A DNA stretch of 28,266 nucleotides from Nitrospirota bacterium. Its GTDB lineage: Bacteria > Nitrospirota_A > Leptospirillia > Leptospirillales > Leptospirillaceae. Made by a program: the position numbers and the translations under genes. Of the stretch, positions 6,112-14,802 are shown piece by piece (within the stretch, counting starts at the first letter, position 1; every line of letters starts with the position of its first letter). The stretch spans positions 1 through 28,266 of the forward strand of contig JAKBPM010000011.1 in assembly GCA_021829515.1 (NCBI GenBank), given 5' to 3'. A model generated the notes under the pieces. It had not been told where the DNA came from. It saw only the letters and a program-made list of their open reading frames with translations, and ran no database searches.

Positions 6112-7279
6112 CGGTTCCCAAAACCCTGCCGGCTTTTCCACCCGTAAGTTCGGGCAATGTTCCGGGTCTTTGTGTCATGCTGAGAAGGGCCAGATAAGCA
6201 AAGGCCATCGATTCCACGGCCTGGGCCGGTATGCCAAGGGTCTCGGACGGGGAGACCTCCTTGTTGCATCGGATCCTGAGCCGGTTCATGAGCGTCAGGT
6301 TCCTTGCTCCGCCCCCGCCCACGATAATCTCTTCGGGACAGGGCGTTATCCAGTCCAGGGACTTCGCGACAGACAACGCGGTGATTTCGGTCAGTGTCGC
6401 CATCAGGTCCTCCGGAGAGAATCGGAGGGGCATTTGTCCGAGAATTTCCCGGAAACGATCTTCTCCCCAGGATTCTCGCCCGGTGGACTTTGGTGGCGCC
6501 CGGTGGAGCCATGGGTCCTGGCAGACTTTTTCGACAAGAGATTCCACTGCTTGCCCATTGCCTGCCATTTCGCCGTTTGGATCGAATCCTCTTTTTCCTT
6601 TGGAGATCCATCGGGCTCCCGCGTCGATCAACATGTTCCCGGGACCGGTGTCAAAGGCGACAATGGGATTTCCGGAGCCGCGCCGGGAAGGCAGGCTGGT
6701 GATATTGGCGATTCCCCCGAGGTTCAGAAAGGCCCTGTTGATCGTTTTATGGGTCAACACCGCTCTGTGAAAGATTGGTGCGAGGGGGGCGCCTTCCCCT
6801 CCAGAGGCGACATCGGTACGGCGAAAGTCCGAGACTACGGGAATGCCGAAAGCCTCCGTCAGCAAATGGGGATTGGTCAGTTGTACCGTGTGACCCGGGA
6901 TGGGGATGCCCGAAAGGGATAGTCCGGCCGAAGGATGATGGGAGGAAGTGATTCCGTGGCTTCCGATCAGGTCGACCTCTTTTTCCGAGATCGAGGCCGA
7001 TGCCAGCAGTTTTTTGAAAAGATCCAATTCCACAAGGGAAACGAGATTTTCCGTCATGCCCCAAAATCCGGAAATCGTTTTCCCGGGAGCATTTCCCGCC
7101 AGACCATTCCGGATCGTATCAGAAAAACTATTGTCAAAAGGGTGATGGGCAAAAGCCAGAAGCGAGACAGATCTTTTCCGGACCCGGATCAGCGCTCCAT
7201 CCAAACCATCGAGAGAGGATCCGCACATGAATCCAGCACAAACAAAGCCATCAGTGAAATATCGGGATTTTCCAGCCAT
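5993..7279 (-). CDS. anmK: Anhydro-N-acetylmuramic acid kinase
   Basis: Cytoplasmic kinase that opens 1,6-anhydroMurNAc from cell-wall turnover and gives MurNAc-6-phosphate. Family motifs are GFMCGSSLDGLD (ATP-site loop, usually GxMSGTSxDGxD), FRRTDVASGGEGAPLAP with the catalytic Asp, NLGGIANIT, and FDTGPGNMLIDA. The start at ATG 7279 has AGGAG four bases upstream. The frame stays open to 7423, but that extension lies inside engB and is not family-like. The 5' end overlaps divergent engB by 53 bp. The C-terminus runs about 35 residues past the usual LTGxxxxxVLG end and overlaps murU by 119 bp. Length is 428 aa, against about 370 in E. coli. Together with amgK-murU this suggests a nearly complete recycling route; a MurNAc-6-P phosphatase (MupP) is not in the window. 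Confidence 0.9.
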   Translation of the reverse strand: MAGKSRYFTDGFVCAGFMCGSSLDGLDGALIRVRKRSVSLLAFAHHPFDNSFSDTIRNGLAGNAPGKTISGFWGMTENLVSLVELDLFKKLLASASISEKEVDLIGSHGITSSHHPSAGLSLSGIPIPGHTVQLTNPHLLTEAFGIPVVSDFRRTDVASGGEGAPLAPIFHRAVLTHKTINRAFLNLGGIANITSLPSRRGSGNPIVAFDTGPGNMLIDAGARWISKGKRGFDPNGEMAGNGQAVESLVEKVCQDPWLHRAPPKSTGRESWGEDRFREILGQMPLRFSPEDLMATLTEITALSVAKSLDWITPCPEEIIVGGGGARNLTLMNRLRIRCNKEVSPSETLGIPAQAVESMAFAYLALLSMTQRPGTLPELTGGKAGRVLGTVTFPSSRSLASILPGMIRGGDIHLPFPDRARARMLPGPG

Positions 7280-7862
7280 TTTTCTCCTGTCGGTGGGGCC
7301 ATCCATGGAGATTCCTCCCCTTGAAGGGGGAATCATAGCCATGGCAGGTCGGTCGAATGTGGGAAAATCATCCCTTTTGAACCGTCTTGCAAGGAGCCAC
7401 CATCTGGCCCGGACAGGTCGCATGCCGGGAAAGACGACTCTGGCGAACCTTTATGAAATTGGAACGGGGGGGTATTTTCTTGACCTTCCCGGATATGGAT
7501 ACATGCAACGGGGCCGGGATGAGGCAACCGACTCCCGGGCTATTGCCGGAAGGCTATTGAGGCGCCTCGGCAATATCAGCCGTATGCTTCTTCTGGTCGA
7601 CTCCAGAAGGGATATCCTGGAGTCCGATCTCCAGGCCCTTTCATGGTTTTTGTCCATGGGGCTTCCGGTATCGGTTGTCATTACAAAATCGGACAAGCTG
7701 AACCGTCAGGAGCAGTCCAGGATCAAGATGGACTGGATGGCGGTTCTTTCCAGAAATCCCGGTGTCGATCTGACCCCCATTCTGGTCTCTTCCAAGAATG
7801 GAGACGGGATGGATCTTCTTTCCGCCAAGGTTTCAGAGTCGCTCTACGGAAGCCCTTCCTAG
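7227..7862 (+). CDS. engB: Ribosome-biogenesis GTPase EngB/YsxC
   Basis: Small essential-type GTPase that acts in late assembly of the large ribosomal subunit. All G motifs are present: GRSNVGKSS (G1), TGRMPGKTT (G2), DLPGYGY (G3), TKSDK (G4) and SSKNGDG (G5). Length is 211 aa, normal for the family. The start at ATG 7227 has GAGAGAGG eight bases upstream, and the N-terminal segment through IFLLSVGPSMEIPP aligns with the usual pre-G1 region, so the start is not at the internal Met near 7305. The 5' end overlaps anmK on the opposite strand. The stop codon shares a CTAG tetranucleotide with the convergent SurA-like gene. Confidence 0.95.
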   Translation: MNPAQTKPSVKYRDFPAIFLLSVGPSMEIPPLEGGIIAMAGRSNVGKSSLLNRLARSHHLARTGRMPGKTTLANLYEIGTGGYFLDLPGYGYMQRGRDEATDSRAIAGRLLRRLGNISRMLLLVDSRRDILESDLQALSWFLSMGLPVSVVITKSDKLNRQEQSRIKMDWMAVLSRNPGVDLTPILVSSKNGDGMDLLSAKVSESLYGSPS

Positions 7863-8908
7863 GTTTTTTCGTCCGGAGGAGGAGTCATGTAGATGACGAC
7901 ATAGGATTTTCCCCTCAGCTGTTCAAGCCATGTCAGAAGTCTCTTTCGGGTTGTTTTCTTCGAAAGGTCATCCTGGATGCGGGCTTTCAGGTCACGGAAC
8001 CTCTTGTAAGGGTGGCTTTCCCGCTTGAGGACCTTGATGATGTAAAAACCCCTGTCCGTCTGGATCAGGCCGCTTGTTCCACCAACCGGAACTGAGAATG
8101 CCGGTCCAATGAGCTCCGGAAGGAGCTGATCTTTGGTCAGGTCTCCGAGATTTCCCCCGTTGTCAGAATTTGGTCCTTCCGATTCCGAGCCCGCGAGAAT
8201 GGCAAAATCATCTTTCCTTGAGATTTGCCGGAGAATATGGTTTCCCTTTTCCCGGACCGCAGCGATCTGGGCAGGTGTCGCATCGGGGGGAAGCTTGAGA
8301 AAAATGTCGGCAAGGGTGACATGGGGGGGAAGGCGAAATTGTTCCCGATGGTCGAGGTAGTATTGGCGGACCTCATCCTGGCTGATCACCACCGTTGAGC
8401 GAACTTCCGTATTGATGAGTTTCAGGATGGTCATCTGTTTCCTGAGCTGTTCCCGGTATTGATGATAGTTCATTCCCTGCTCGGAAAGCGCCTGTTTCAG
8501 CTGCCATCGGGCGGTGAAGTTGTTTTTTTGCATGATCGAATCGATGGTCCGGTCGAGCTCTTCGTCGCTTAATGTCAGCCCGGTCCTGTCAGCCTCTTCC
8601 ATTTCAAGCTGCTCATTGATTTTTTTCATCATGAGCTTGTACTCAAGGGATGTCACTAGTTCCCTGTAGGCCGAGCCCCGGTATTGTGCATGAAGCTTTT
8701 TGAATGTCGGGGCAAGAGAGCGGTCGATCTGGCTTTTTGTGATGACGTGATGGTTGACCACGGCAAGAACCGAATCGAGAAGAATCGGCTTTTCGTCGGC
8801 CTGGGCGGGTGTCTGGCAGAAAATGAAGAGAGCTGATGCCAGTATTCCGGAAAGAAAGTATGTCTTGCCAAAAAGGACTTTTGTTGTCCTGGAGAGGTGG
8901 AGAGTCAT
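7859..8908 (-). CDS. SurA-like periplasmic chaperone / peptidyl-prolyl isomerase
   Basis: 349-aa exported protein with a signal peptide (about 1-37, hydrophobic core LSGILASALFIFC and probable cleavage after AQA). A SurA-type N-terminal chaperone region follows (DSVLAVVNHHVITKSQID...), then a single PpiC rotamase domain at about 190-295 (HVTLADIFLKLPP ... DNGGNLGDL ... GLIQTDRGFYIIKVL) and a short tail. SurA proteins escort outer-membrane beta-barrel precursors across the periplasm. E. coli SurA has two PpiC domains; this one shows one, as in many non-proteobacterial relatives. It is the last gene of the minus-strand operon that begins with hemL. The stop codon overlaps that of engB. Confidence 0.88.
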   Translation of the reverse strand: MTLHLSRTTKVLFGKTYFLSGILASALFIFCQTPAQADEKPILLDSVLAVVNHHVITKSQIDRSLAPTFKKLHAQYRGSAYRELVTSLEYKLMMKKINEQLEMEEADRTGLTLSDEELDRTIDSIMQKNNFTARWQLKQALSEQGMNYHQYREQLRKQMTILKLINTEVRSTVVISQDEVRQYYLDHREQFRLPPHVTLADIFLKLPPDATPAQIAAVREKGNHILRQISRKDDFAILAGSESEGPNSDNGGNLGDLTKDQLLPELIGPAFSVPVGGTSGLIQTDRGFYIIKVLKRESHPYKRFRDLKARIQDDLSKKTTRKRLLTWLEQLRGKSYVVIYMTPPPDEKT

Positions 8909-8981
8909 GAAAAGTGGCCTTTATGCTGTTAAGGGTCGTTTAAAAGATGACCCGTCTGTGGAATGGGGGTCTCTTGTCATT

Positions 8982-9863
8982 CTATTCCAGATCGACTGGA
9001 AAAATCTTCCTGTAGTGACGTGTGGGTTTCCAGGGTTTCTGGAGCTCCTGCTCGGAGAGCCAGAATTGAAGGAGCCGGCGGCGATTCTTGGCGATAAGGA
9101 TGGCCCGGATCTTTTCCCTGACTTGGGACAGGGGCTTGACGTTTTCGGGAATCAGTCTGACCAGTTTGAAAAGATGGTACCCATAGGTGGATGGAAGGAG
9201 ATCCGTCACTTCTCCCGGTGAGAGATCAAAGACCTTGTCAAAAGGCTGAGGCATCTCTCCCTTGCCATAAGGGGCCATCAGGCCACCGGCCGATGCCTCC
9301 ATTCCCAGGGATTTTGCCTTGGCGAGAGCGGAGAAGGATGCTCCAGCGTCGAGTGCCTTTTGAATTGCGATCCCCTCATTGCGGTCGGATGTGACGATAT
9401 GACGGACAAGAGCTTGCTCAGGGAAAGAGAAGCTATTGATATGATTGTGATAATAAAGCCTGATTTCCTGATCGGAGATGATCTGTCGGGGAGCGATGCG
9501 CTTTATGGCCTCCCGGATCAGGAGCCTTTTTTTTTCGAGTTCACGCATGGTCTTGTCTTCGGGGAGCTGTTCAAGATCGTCGGGAGGCAAGGAAATACGC
9601 CGGTCCCGGATGAAATCGAGAAAGAGCTGGTCCCGGATGGTTTCCCCGAGAACCGTTTTACGAACAGATTCTGACCATAGGGCAGGATCCCCTTTGGTCA
9701 GGTCTGAAATGCCGATAAATGCAGCCTCATGCTGAAGATCTGAAACAGTGACAATTTCTTTTCCGATGGAGCCCACGATTTCGTCCGTGGGCCCCTTGAA
9801 ATGGCAGGAGGTCAGGATCAGAAATCCTGCCAGAATCCCGGATAGCCGTATTCGGGTGATCAA
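8982..9863 (-). CDS. PpiC-type peptidyl-prolyl isomerase lipoprotein
   Basis: 293-aa lipoprotein foldase. The signal sequence ends in the lipobox LTSC with Cys at residue 20. A SurA/PrsA-type N-domain follows (VGSIGKEIVTVSDLQHEAAF) and a PpiC domain at about 155-250 (ALVRHIVTS ... GGLMAPYGKGEMPQPFDKVFDLSPGEVTDLL ... YGYHLFKLV). It should be anchored to a membrane facing the periplasm and assist folding of exported proteins. The start codon is TTG at 9863, overlapping the preceding gene's TGA as TTGA, with AAAGGG just upstream. This points to coupled translation with the gene before it. Confidence 0.85.
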   Translation of the reverse strand: MITRIRLSGILAGFLILTSCHFKGPTDEIVGSIGKEIVTVSDLQHEAAFIGISDLTKGDPALWSESVRKTVLGETIRDQLFLDFIRDRRISLPPDDLEQLPEDKTMRELEKKRLLIREAIKRIAPRQIISDQEIRLYYHNHINSFSFPEQALVRHIVTSDRNEGIAIQKALDAGASFSALAKAKSLGMEASAGGLMAPYGKGEMPQPFDKVFDLSPGEVTDLLPSTYGYHLFKLVRLIPENVKPLSQVREKIRAILIAKNRRRLLQFWLSEQELQKPWKPTRHYRKIFPVDLE

Positions 9864-10771
9864 TGGCCCTTTGGTGCTTGTCCGGGAGTCGCCGTGTTAC
9901 CCGGAAGGTTCTGGCTCTGGGCGACAAGCGCGGCAAGTTCCGGCTGGTTGATATTGATCTTCGTCTTGGCCCTGAGCTTGTTTGTCAACGCCTGGGTCAG
10001 ATCGGTGCGCTTTTCACGTTTGAGAAGTCTTCTGATCCCTTCCTTGGATTCGGCCAGAGACAATTGGTGTCCGGCGACAAAGTGGTCGATCCGGAAATAG
10101 TGGACGCCATCTTTAAGAACAATCGGCCCGGTAACGGCTCCCTCCTTCACGCCAAAGAAGAAAGGCATGAACTTGGGGGGAAGGGTGCCTTCGAAAATTC
10201 GGCCAAGAGGACCGCCCTTGAAGGTTTTGATGGCTTTTTTAAAGCCTCCTTTTCGGTCGAGGCTGTTCTTGAAGTGATCGGCATCTTTTTGAGTCGGAAA
10301 GACGACCTGTCTGGCTTCAACATAGCCTGGCTGGCGAATTTCCTTTTCATGTTTCTGATAGTAGTCTGAAATGTCGGCATCTGTGACGGTGAGCTTGTCT
10401 TCGACTTCCTTTTTCAGAAGGGCTTTTTTCAGGATCCGGTCTTCAGCTCTGGCGATCTCGGACTTGATCGTGGGGTCAGATGCAAGACCTTCATCCTTGG
10501 CTTCCTGCGTCAAGAGCTTTTGGTCGACCATATGGTTCAGGACATCGGAGACCGTATTCGGGTTGACGGGAGGCTGAACGCCCAGTGAAAAAAGCTTTGC
10601 GGAAAGCTGGGCCGATGTAATCGATTCATTTCCCACGGTTGCGACGACACCCTTTTGAGGAGCCCTGTTGCATCCGGCGCTGATGGCGATTCCCGCGACA
10701 AGAGTGGCAACGAGAACGTTTTTCAGGGTGATCCCTGTCAAAGATGGGCGTTTTTTATGAAGAAAGGTCAA
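9860..10771 (-). CDS. EpsD/PrsA-like peptidyl-prolyl isomerase lipoprotein
   Basis: 303-aa lipoprotein of the SurA/PpiC group, first of three such genes in a row. I place the start at TTG 10771, because AAAGGAG lies 8 bases upstream and the next residues form a normal signal peptide (VLVATLVAGIAISAGC, Cys 34). The longer open frame to 10966 has no such site and overlaps mfd. The N-domain VVATVGNESITSAQL is followed by a helical chaperone region. A rather diverged PpiC-like domain spans about 175-265 (PGYVEARQVVFPTQ ... GPLGRIFEGTLPP ... VHYFRIDHFVAG). It may act more as a chaperone than an isomerase. Its TGA overlaps the TTG start of the next gene. Confidence 0.8.
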   Translation of the reverse strand: MTFLHKKRPSLTGITLKNVLVATLVAGIAISAGCNRAPQKGVVATVGNESITSAQLSAKLFSLGVQPPVNPNTVSDVLNHMVDQKLLTQEAKDEGLASDPTIKSEIARAEDRILKKALLKKEVEDKLTVTDADISDYYQKHEKEIRQPGYVEARQVVFPTQKDADHFKNSLDRKGGFKKAIKTFKGGPLGRIFEGTLPPKFMPFFFGVKEGAVTGPIVLKDGVHYFRIDHFVAGHQLSLAESKEGIRRLLKREKRTDLTQALTNKLRAKTKININQPELAALVAQSQNLPGNTATPGQAPKGH

Positions 10772-10838
10772 TGGATCATCTCCTTTGGTATTTTGAATTG
10801 AGCGTGGGGGTCCGGATCTGTCTGGAGAGAACCCGTTG

Positions 10839-13800
10839 TTACGAAAGAAGTTCTTCAAGTCTGGCCAGATCATCCGGAAATCCGGAAGCCGGTCCCGAAA
10901 GTGTAAAGGATCCGTCCCGGTGAAAGGTGATCCGGTCGGGGAACGCCTGGGCGATCTTTCCCGCATTACGGGGGGAGAGAGCTTTTTCTGCTGAAGGCTT
11001 GAGAAAGATTTCCCTGTCTTTGAGACGAACTTCCGAGATTCCCATTCGGGTGGTCATGACCCGGATTTTTGCCCCAAGGATCAATGCCCTGGCCGATCTT
11101 GGCAAGGGCCCAAAGCGGTCCCTGAGCTCCGATTCGATCTGATCGATCTCCAAATCCTTGAAAGAATGTGCCAGACGCCTGTAAAAGTCAATTCGCAATC
11201 CGGGGTGAACGACATAATCTTCCGGGAGACGGGCTTCTCTTCCAAGATCGATTCTGGGTGTTTCCCGGACAACGGGAATCGCGACAGGCTCAACCCGGGT
11301 TTGAATGGCTTCCTCGACCATCTCCATGTAGAGGTCAAGTCCCACCATGGAGATATGTCCGGTTTGCTGATGGCCGAGAAGGCTTCCTGCTCCGCGAATT
11401 TCCAGATCTCTCATGGCGATCTGGTAACCGGATCCCAGCTCTGTGTTGTCCTGAAGCGTTTTCAGCCGTTTTTTTGCAAGCTCGGTCAGACCGCCTTCTC
11501 CGGCGACAAGGAAGTAACAATAGGCCTGCGTTCCGGATCGTCCGACCCTTCCCCGGAGCTGATAGAGTTCCGCGATTCCAAAAAGGTCCGAGCGGTTGAT
11601 GATGATGGTGTTGGCCTGGGGAATGTCGAGACCGGACTCCACGATCGCCGTTGAGACGAGGATACGATAATGACCCGAGATAAATCGGTCCATGATGGTC
11701 TCCATGAGCTGGCTATCCATCTGCCCATGGGCGACTCCGACCGGAACCCCCGGAAAGAGGCTTGAAATATAGTGAGCCATGCGGGAGATCGAGCTGACGC
11801 GGTTGTGGATAAAAAAGACTTGACCATCCCGGGCAAGTTCCCGGTCGATGGCTTCCCTGATACGATGGCGGTCGAATGGCAGAATGGCGGTCTTGATCGG
11901 CTTTCGACCGGGAGGAGGGGTCATGATGAAGCTGATTCCTCGAAGACCCGAAAGGGACATCTGCAGTGTTCGGGGAATCGGTGTCGCTGACAGAGTCAGG
12001 ACATCGACAGTCGGGTATTTGTTTTTGAGTTTTTCCTTGTGTCCGACACCGAATCTTTGCTCTTCGTCAATGATCAGGAGTCCCAGGTCCCGGAAGATGT
12101 TCTGGGCGCCCAGGAGGGCGGATGTTCCGATCATAATGTCGATCTTCCCCTCCGAAAGATCCTGCCGGAGGAGTCTTTGTTCCTTGGCAGTCAGGATCCT
12201 GGAAATCTGTTCGACCCTCACTGGAAATCCGGAAAAGCGTTCCTTGAATGTTTCAAAATGCTGAAGGCAAAGAAGGGTCGTCGGAACCAGCACCGCAACC
12301 TGTTTCCCATCGGCGACGGCCTTGAAGGCCGCTCTCATGGCGACTTCGGTTTTTCCAAACCCCACCTCTCCAAGAACCAGCCGGTCCATAGGAGTGGGGG
12401 ATTCCATGTCTTCGCGGATATCCCGGGTGGCTTCTTCCTGGTCTGGGGTCAGGTCATGGGGAAAAGCATTTTCAAATTCTGAGATCATGACCGAATCCTG
12501 GGAGAAGGGAAATCCCGGAAGTGCTTTCCTTTTGGCATAGAGATCGACCAGTTCCTGGGAGATTTTCTCGATTTCCTTCCGTACCCTCGATCGGGTTTTT
12601 TGCCAGGAATGGCCACCAAGACGGTCGAGTTTGGGGGGAGATCCTTCTGGTCCCCTCCAGGGTTTCAGAAGATCGACCTGGTCGACCGGAACATAGAGCT
12701 TGTCTCCGTCACGGTATTCGACAATCAGGAATTCGCCGGGAATGTTCCCCACTTCGATTTCTCTAAGCCCACGATAGATACCAATCCCCTGCTGTAGATG
12801 GACAACCGGTTCCCCTTCGGCAAGTCTGATCTGGTCCCTCCGGAAGGCCGCCGCAGCTGTCCGGAAGCGAGTTTCTCTGGTGCGGTCATATTTTTTTCGG
12901 AACAGGAAGGTGTCGGAAACCAGAAGAGTGTTATCTGGCGCGATGTAGATTCCTTCTCCGATATCTCCGAGGATCGTTTGGATCGATCCTTCCGGAGGAG
13001 GATTCTCTTCCTGGAGCTCTGAAAGGGGCGTAAAAGGAATGGCCTGGTTTTCAAGGATTTCCTGGAAGCGATCCCGTTGCCCACGGCTGCCAAAAAAGGT
13101 GATGACCCTCATCCGGGAGGAGAGTTCCCGGAGCCTCAAGATCCATGATTCATTCCTGTCGATCAGTTTTTCCGGAGGAGAAAAGAGATCGGGCGCATCG
13201 GGGTCATCGCGGAAGACAGACAAGAGGATCCTTGGATGGTCGGAGCCAAAGGAAAAAGGGGTTTTTTCTCTGGCTCCGAATGGAATGAAGGCCTTTTCAG
13301 GCGGAGGGAGCAATGCCCGCTCTTCCGCCGGAATGGATTCGTATGCATCGCGAATCCTCTCCTGCCAGTCATTGATCCGGATTTCGAGGGCATGGGGATC
13401 TTCGATGAAGAGTACAGGATCGGGGGTGTAGTCCAGCGGGCTGGTGATATCGTCGTAGAACTGTCCGATGTACCGCTCGATTCCGGGGGCCAGCGGGGTG
13501 GCCTGGTGGACTGAAAGGAAGTCCTTCAGTTCTTCAGAAAAATGGCTTCGGTCTATGGGCGGCAGCCATTCATGGCTAGGAGCAAGATCCAGTTTTTCGA
13601 TGGACCCCATGGATCGTTGGGTATTGGGATCAAATCCTCTCATGGAGGTCAGCTCATCGTCCGTAAATTCGAGTCTGACCGGTTCAGGCCTTGAAGGTGT
13701 ATAAAGATCAAGGATGGCACCTCTCACCGAAAACTCTCCCGGGGCAGTGACCTGTGGAACCCTGAAAAATCCGAGGGCGACCAGGGATTGGATGAGTTCC

Positions 13801-14291
13801 TGCCGGTCAACAAGTGTTCCCAGGGTGATTTCGGAAAGTCCCCCTGACAGAAGTCTTTTGGGTAACGTTTTTCTGGCGATGGCAGGAAAGGTTGAAACGA
13901 CGAAGGAGACCGGTCGTCTTGAGAGCTCGGATAATACCGAGATTCTTTCGGCTCTCAGAAGGTCGGGAGGGCTCTCTTCCTCATAAGGAAGAATCTCTTC
14001 TTCGGGGAGAAGAAGCCCATCCGGGGCTTCCGGAAAAAGGGCATTGAAGCTGTTGATGTCATTGTAGAGGGATCGCGCCCGTTCCATGTTGGCCGTCAGA
14101 ATCCAGAGCGTTCTGTCGGGGATCTGATCGAGAATAAGACCCGGGAGCAGAAAGGAGGCCTCGGGGGGAATTCCGGCAAGGGAGATTTCATCTCCCCGGG
14201 TCAAAGCGGGAGGAAGAAGCTGTTTGATGCGGTGACTCAGGCTTGGAAAAAATCTTTTCAAGGAAAGGCCATTTCTATGGGCATTGTCCAT
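10839..14291 (-). CDS. mfd: Transcription-repair coupling factor Mfd
   Basis: ATP-dependent translocase that pushes stalled RNA polymerase off damaged templates and recruits UvrA. The 1150-aa length is typical. Domains in order are a UvrB-like N-terminal module (about 30-330), an RNA-polymerase-interacting CarD-like domain (about 465-560, including HLQQGIGIYRGL and LYVPVDQVDLLKPW), a RecG-like helicase core with Walker A GEVGFGKTE, the DEEQ box (IIDEEQRFGVGHKEKL) and TLSATPIPRTL, then the second RecA lobe (STAIVESGLDIPQANTIII, QLRGRVGR) and the C-terminal TRCF domain. ATG 14291 overlaps rfaE2 by 17 bp. It lies mid-operon between heptose genes and periplasmic foldases, so the cluster mixes envelope and repair functions. 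Confidence 0.97.
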   Translation of the reverse strand: MDNAHRNGLSLKRFFPSLSHRIKQLLPPALTRGDEISLAGIPPEASFLLPGLILDQIPDRTLWILTANMERARSLYNDINSFNALFPEAPDGLLLPEEEILPYEEESPPDLLRAERISVLSELSRRPVSFVVSTFPAIARKTLPKRLLSGGLSEITLGTLVDRQELIQSLVALGFFRVPQVTAPGEFSVRGAILDLYTPSRPEPVRLEFTDDELTSMRGFDPNTQRSMGSIEKLDLAPSHEWLPPIDRSHFSEELKDFLSVHQATPLAPGIERYIGQFYDDITSPLDYTPDPVLFIEDPHALEIRINDWQERIRDAYESIPAEERALLPPPEKAFIPFGAREKTPFSFGSDHPRILLSVFRDDPDAPDLFSPPEKLIDRNESWILRLRELSSRMRVITFFGSRGQRDRFQEILENQAIPFTPLSELQEENPPPEGSIQTILGDIGEGIYIAPDNTLLVSDTFLFRKKYDRTRETRFRTAAAAFRRDQIRLAEGEPVVHLQQGIGIYRGLREIEVGNIPGEFLIVEYRDGDKLYVPVDQVDLLKPWRGPEGSPPKLDRLGGHSWQKTRSRVRKEIEKISQELVDLYAKRKALPGFPFSQDSVMISEFENAFPHDLTPDQEEATRDIREDMESPTPMDRLVLGEVGFGKTEVAMRAAFKAVADGKQVAVLVPTTLLCLQHFETFKERFSGFPVRVEQISRILTAKEQRLLRQDLSEGKIDIMIGTSALLGAQNIFRDLGLLIIDEEQRFGVGHKEKLKNKYPTVDVLTLSATPIPRTLQMSLSGLRGISFIMTPPPGRKPIKTAILPFDRHRIREAIDRELARDGQVFFIHNRVSSISRMAHYISSLFPGVPVGVAHGQMDSQLMETIMDRFISGHYRILVSTAIVESGLDIPQANTIIINRSDLFGIAELYQLRGRVGRSGTQAYCYFLVAGEGGLTELAKKRLKTLQDNTELGSGYQIAMRDLEIRGAGSLLGHQQTGHISMVGLDLYMEMVEEAIQTRVEPVAIPVVRETPRIDLGREARLPEDYVVHPGLRIDFYRRLAHSFKDLEIDQIESELRDRFGPLPRSARALILGAKIRVMTTRMGISEVRLKDREIFLKPSAEKALSPRNAGKIAQAFPDRITFHRDGSFTLSGPASGFPDDLARLEELLS

Positions 14292-14802
14292 ATTTTTTGA
14301 TGATCATCTCCACAAGACCTGTGGTTGAGGAGTCCGGAACGAGTGGAATGGAGAGAACCTCTCCTCCGCGCTCCAGCACAAAAGGGGCTCCGACAATGCT
14401 TGAGATCTCCCAGTCTCCTCCTTTGACAAGAACATCAGGTTTTATTGCCATGATGAGCTCCAATGGTGTTGGCTCATCGAAGAGGATAACGGCATCAACG
14501 GCTCCAATGGCCGCCATGACGCGAGTTCTCCTGTTTTCCGGGACAATGGGGCGAAGGGGTCCCTTGATACGGGAAACAGAAGCGTCGGTGTTCATTGCAA
14601 CAACAAGGAAATCCCCAAGGCTTCTGGCTTCTTCAAGAACCTCTACATGTCCGGCATGAAGAAGGTCGAAGCATCCGTTGGTAAAGACGATGTCATGTCC
14701 GGCCTGGCGCTGTTTTTCAAGCGCCGGAAGGAGTGTCTGGAGAGTGTGGATCTTCCCTGCTGAAGAATATGAAGAAGGGATGGTCCTGTTGGGATCAGGC
14801 AA
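14275..14802 (-). CDS. rfaE2: D-glycero-beta-D-manno-heptose 1-phosphate adenylyltransferase
   Basis: Nucleotidyltransferase that makes ADP-heptose for the LPS core. It is the stand-alone C-terminal half of what is HldE in E. coli. Motifs are TNGCFDLLHAGHVEVLEEA (the HxGH class), IKGPLRPIVPE, and KGGDW. I prefer TTG 14802 as start: GGAGG lies 9 bases upstream and the product (175 aa) has the usual length. The in-frame ATG at 14835 lies inside gmhA and lacks a good site. This gives an 8-bp overlap with gmhA and coupled translation. The kinase half (RfaE1) and the GmhB phosphatase are not in the window. Confidence 0.9.
   Translation of the reverse strand: MPDPNRTIPSSYSSAGKIHTLQTLLPALEKQRQAGHDIVFTNGCFDLLHAGHVEVLEEARSLGDFLVVAMNTDASVSRIKGPLRPIVPENRRTRVMAAIGAVDAVILFDEPTPLELIMAIKPDVLVKGGDWEISSIVGAPFVLERGGEVLSIPLVPDSSTTGLVEMIIKKYGQCP

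Noticed and set aside
7280..7423. N-terminal extension of AnmK
   Set aside because: Antisense to the GTPase G1 region of engB; ATG 7279 has AGGAG and leads directly into the family's first motif.
10772..10966. N-terminal extension of the first foldase
   Set aside because: Overlaps mfd and precedes a normal signal peptide; TTG 10771 has a good ribosome-binding site.
10927..13986. Many long open frames antisense to mfd
   Set aside because: Shadows of the mfd reading frame, with no start signals or domain motifs.
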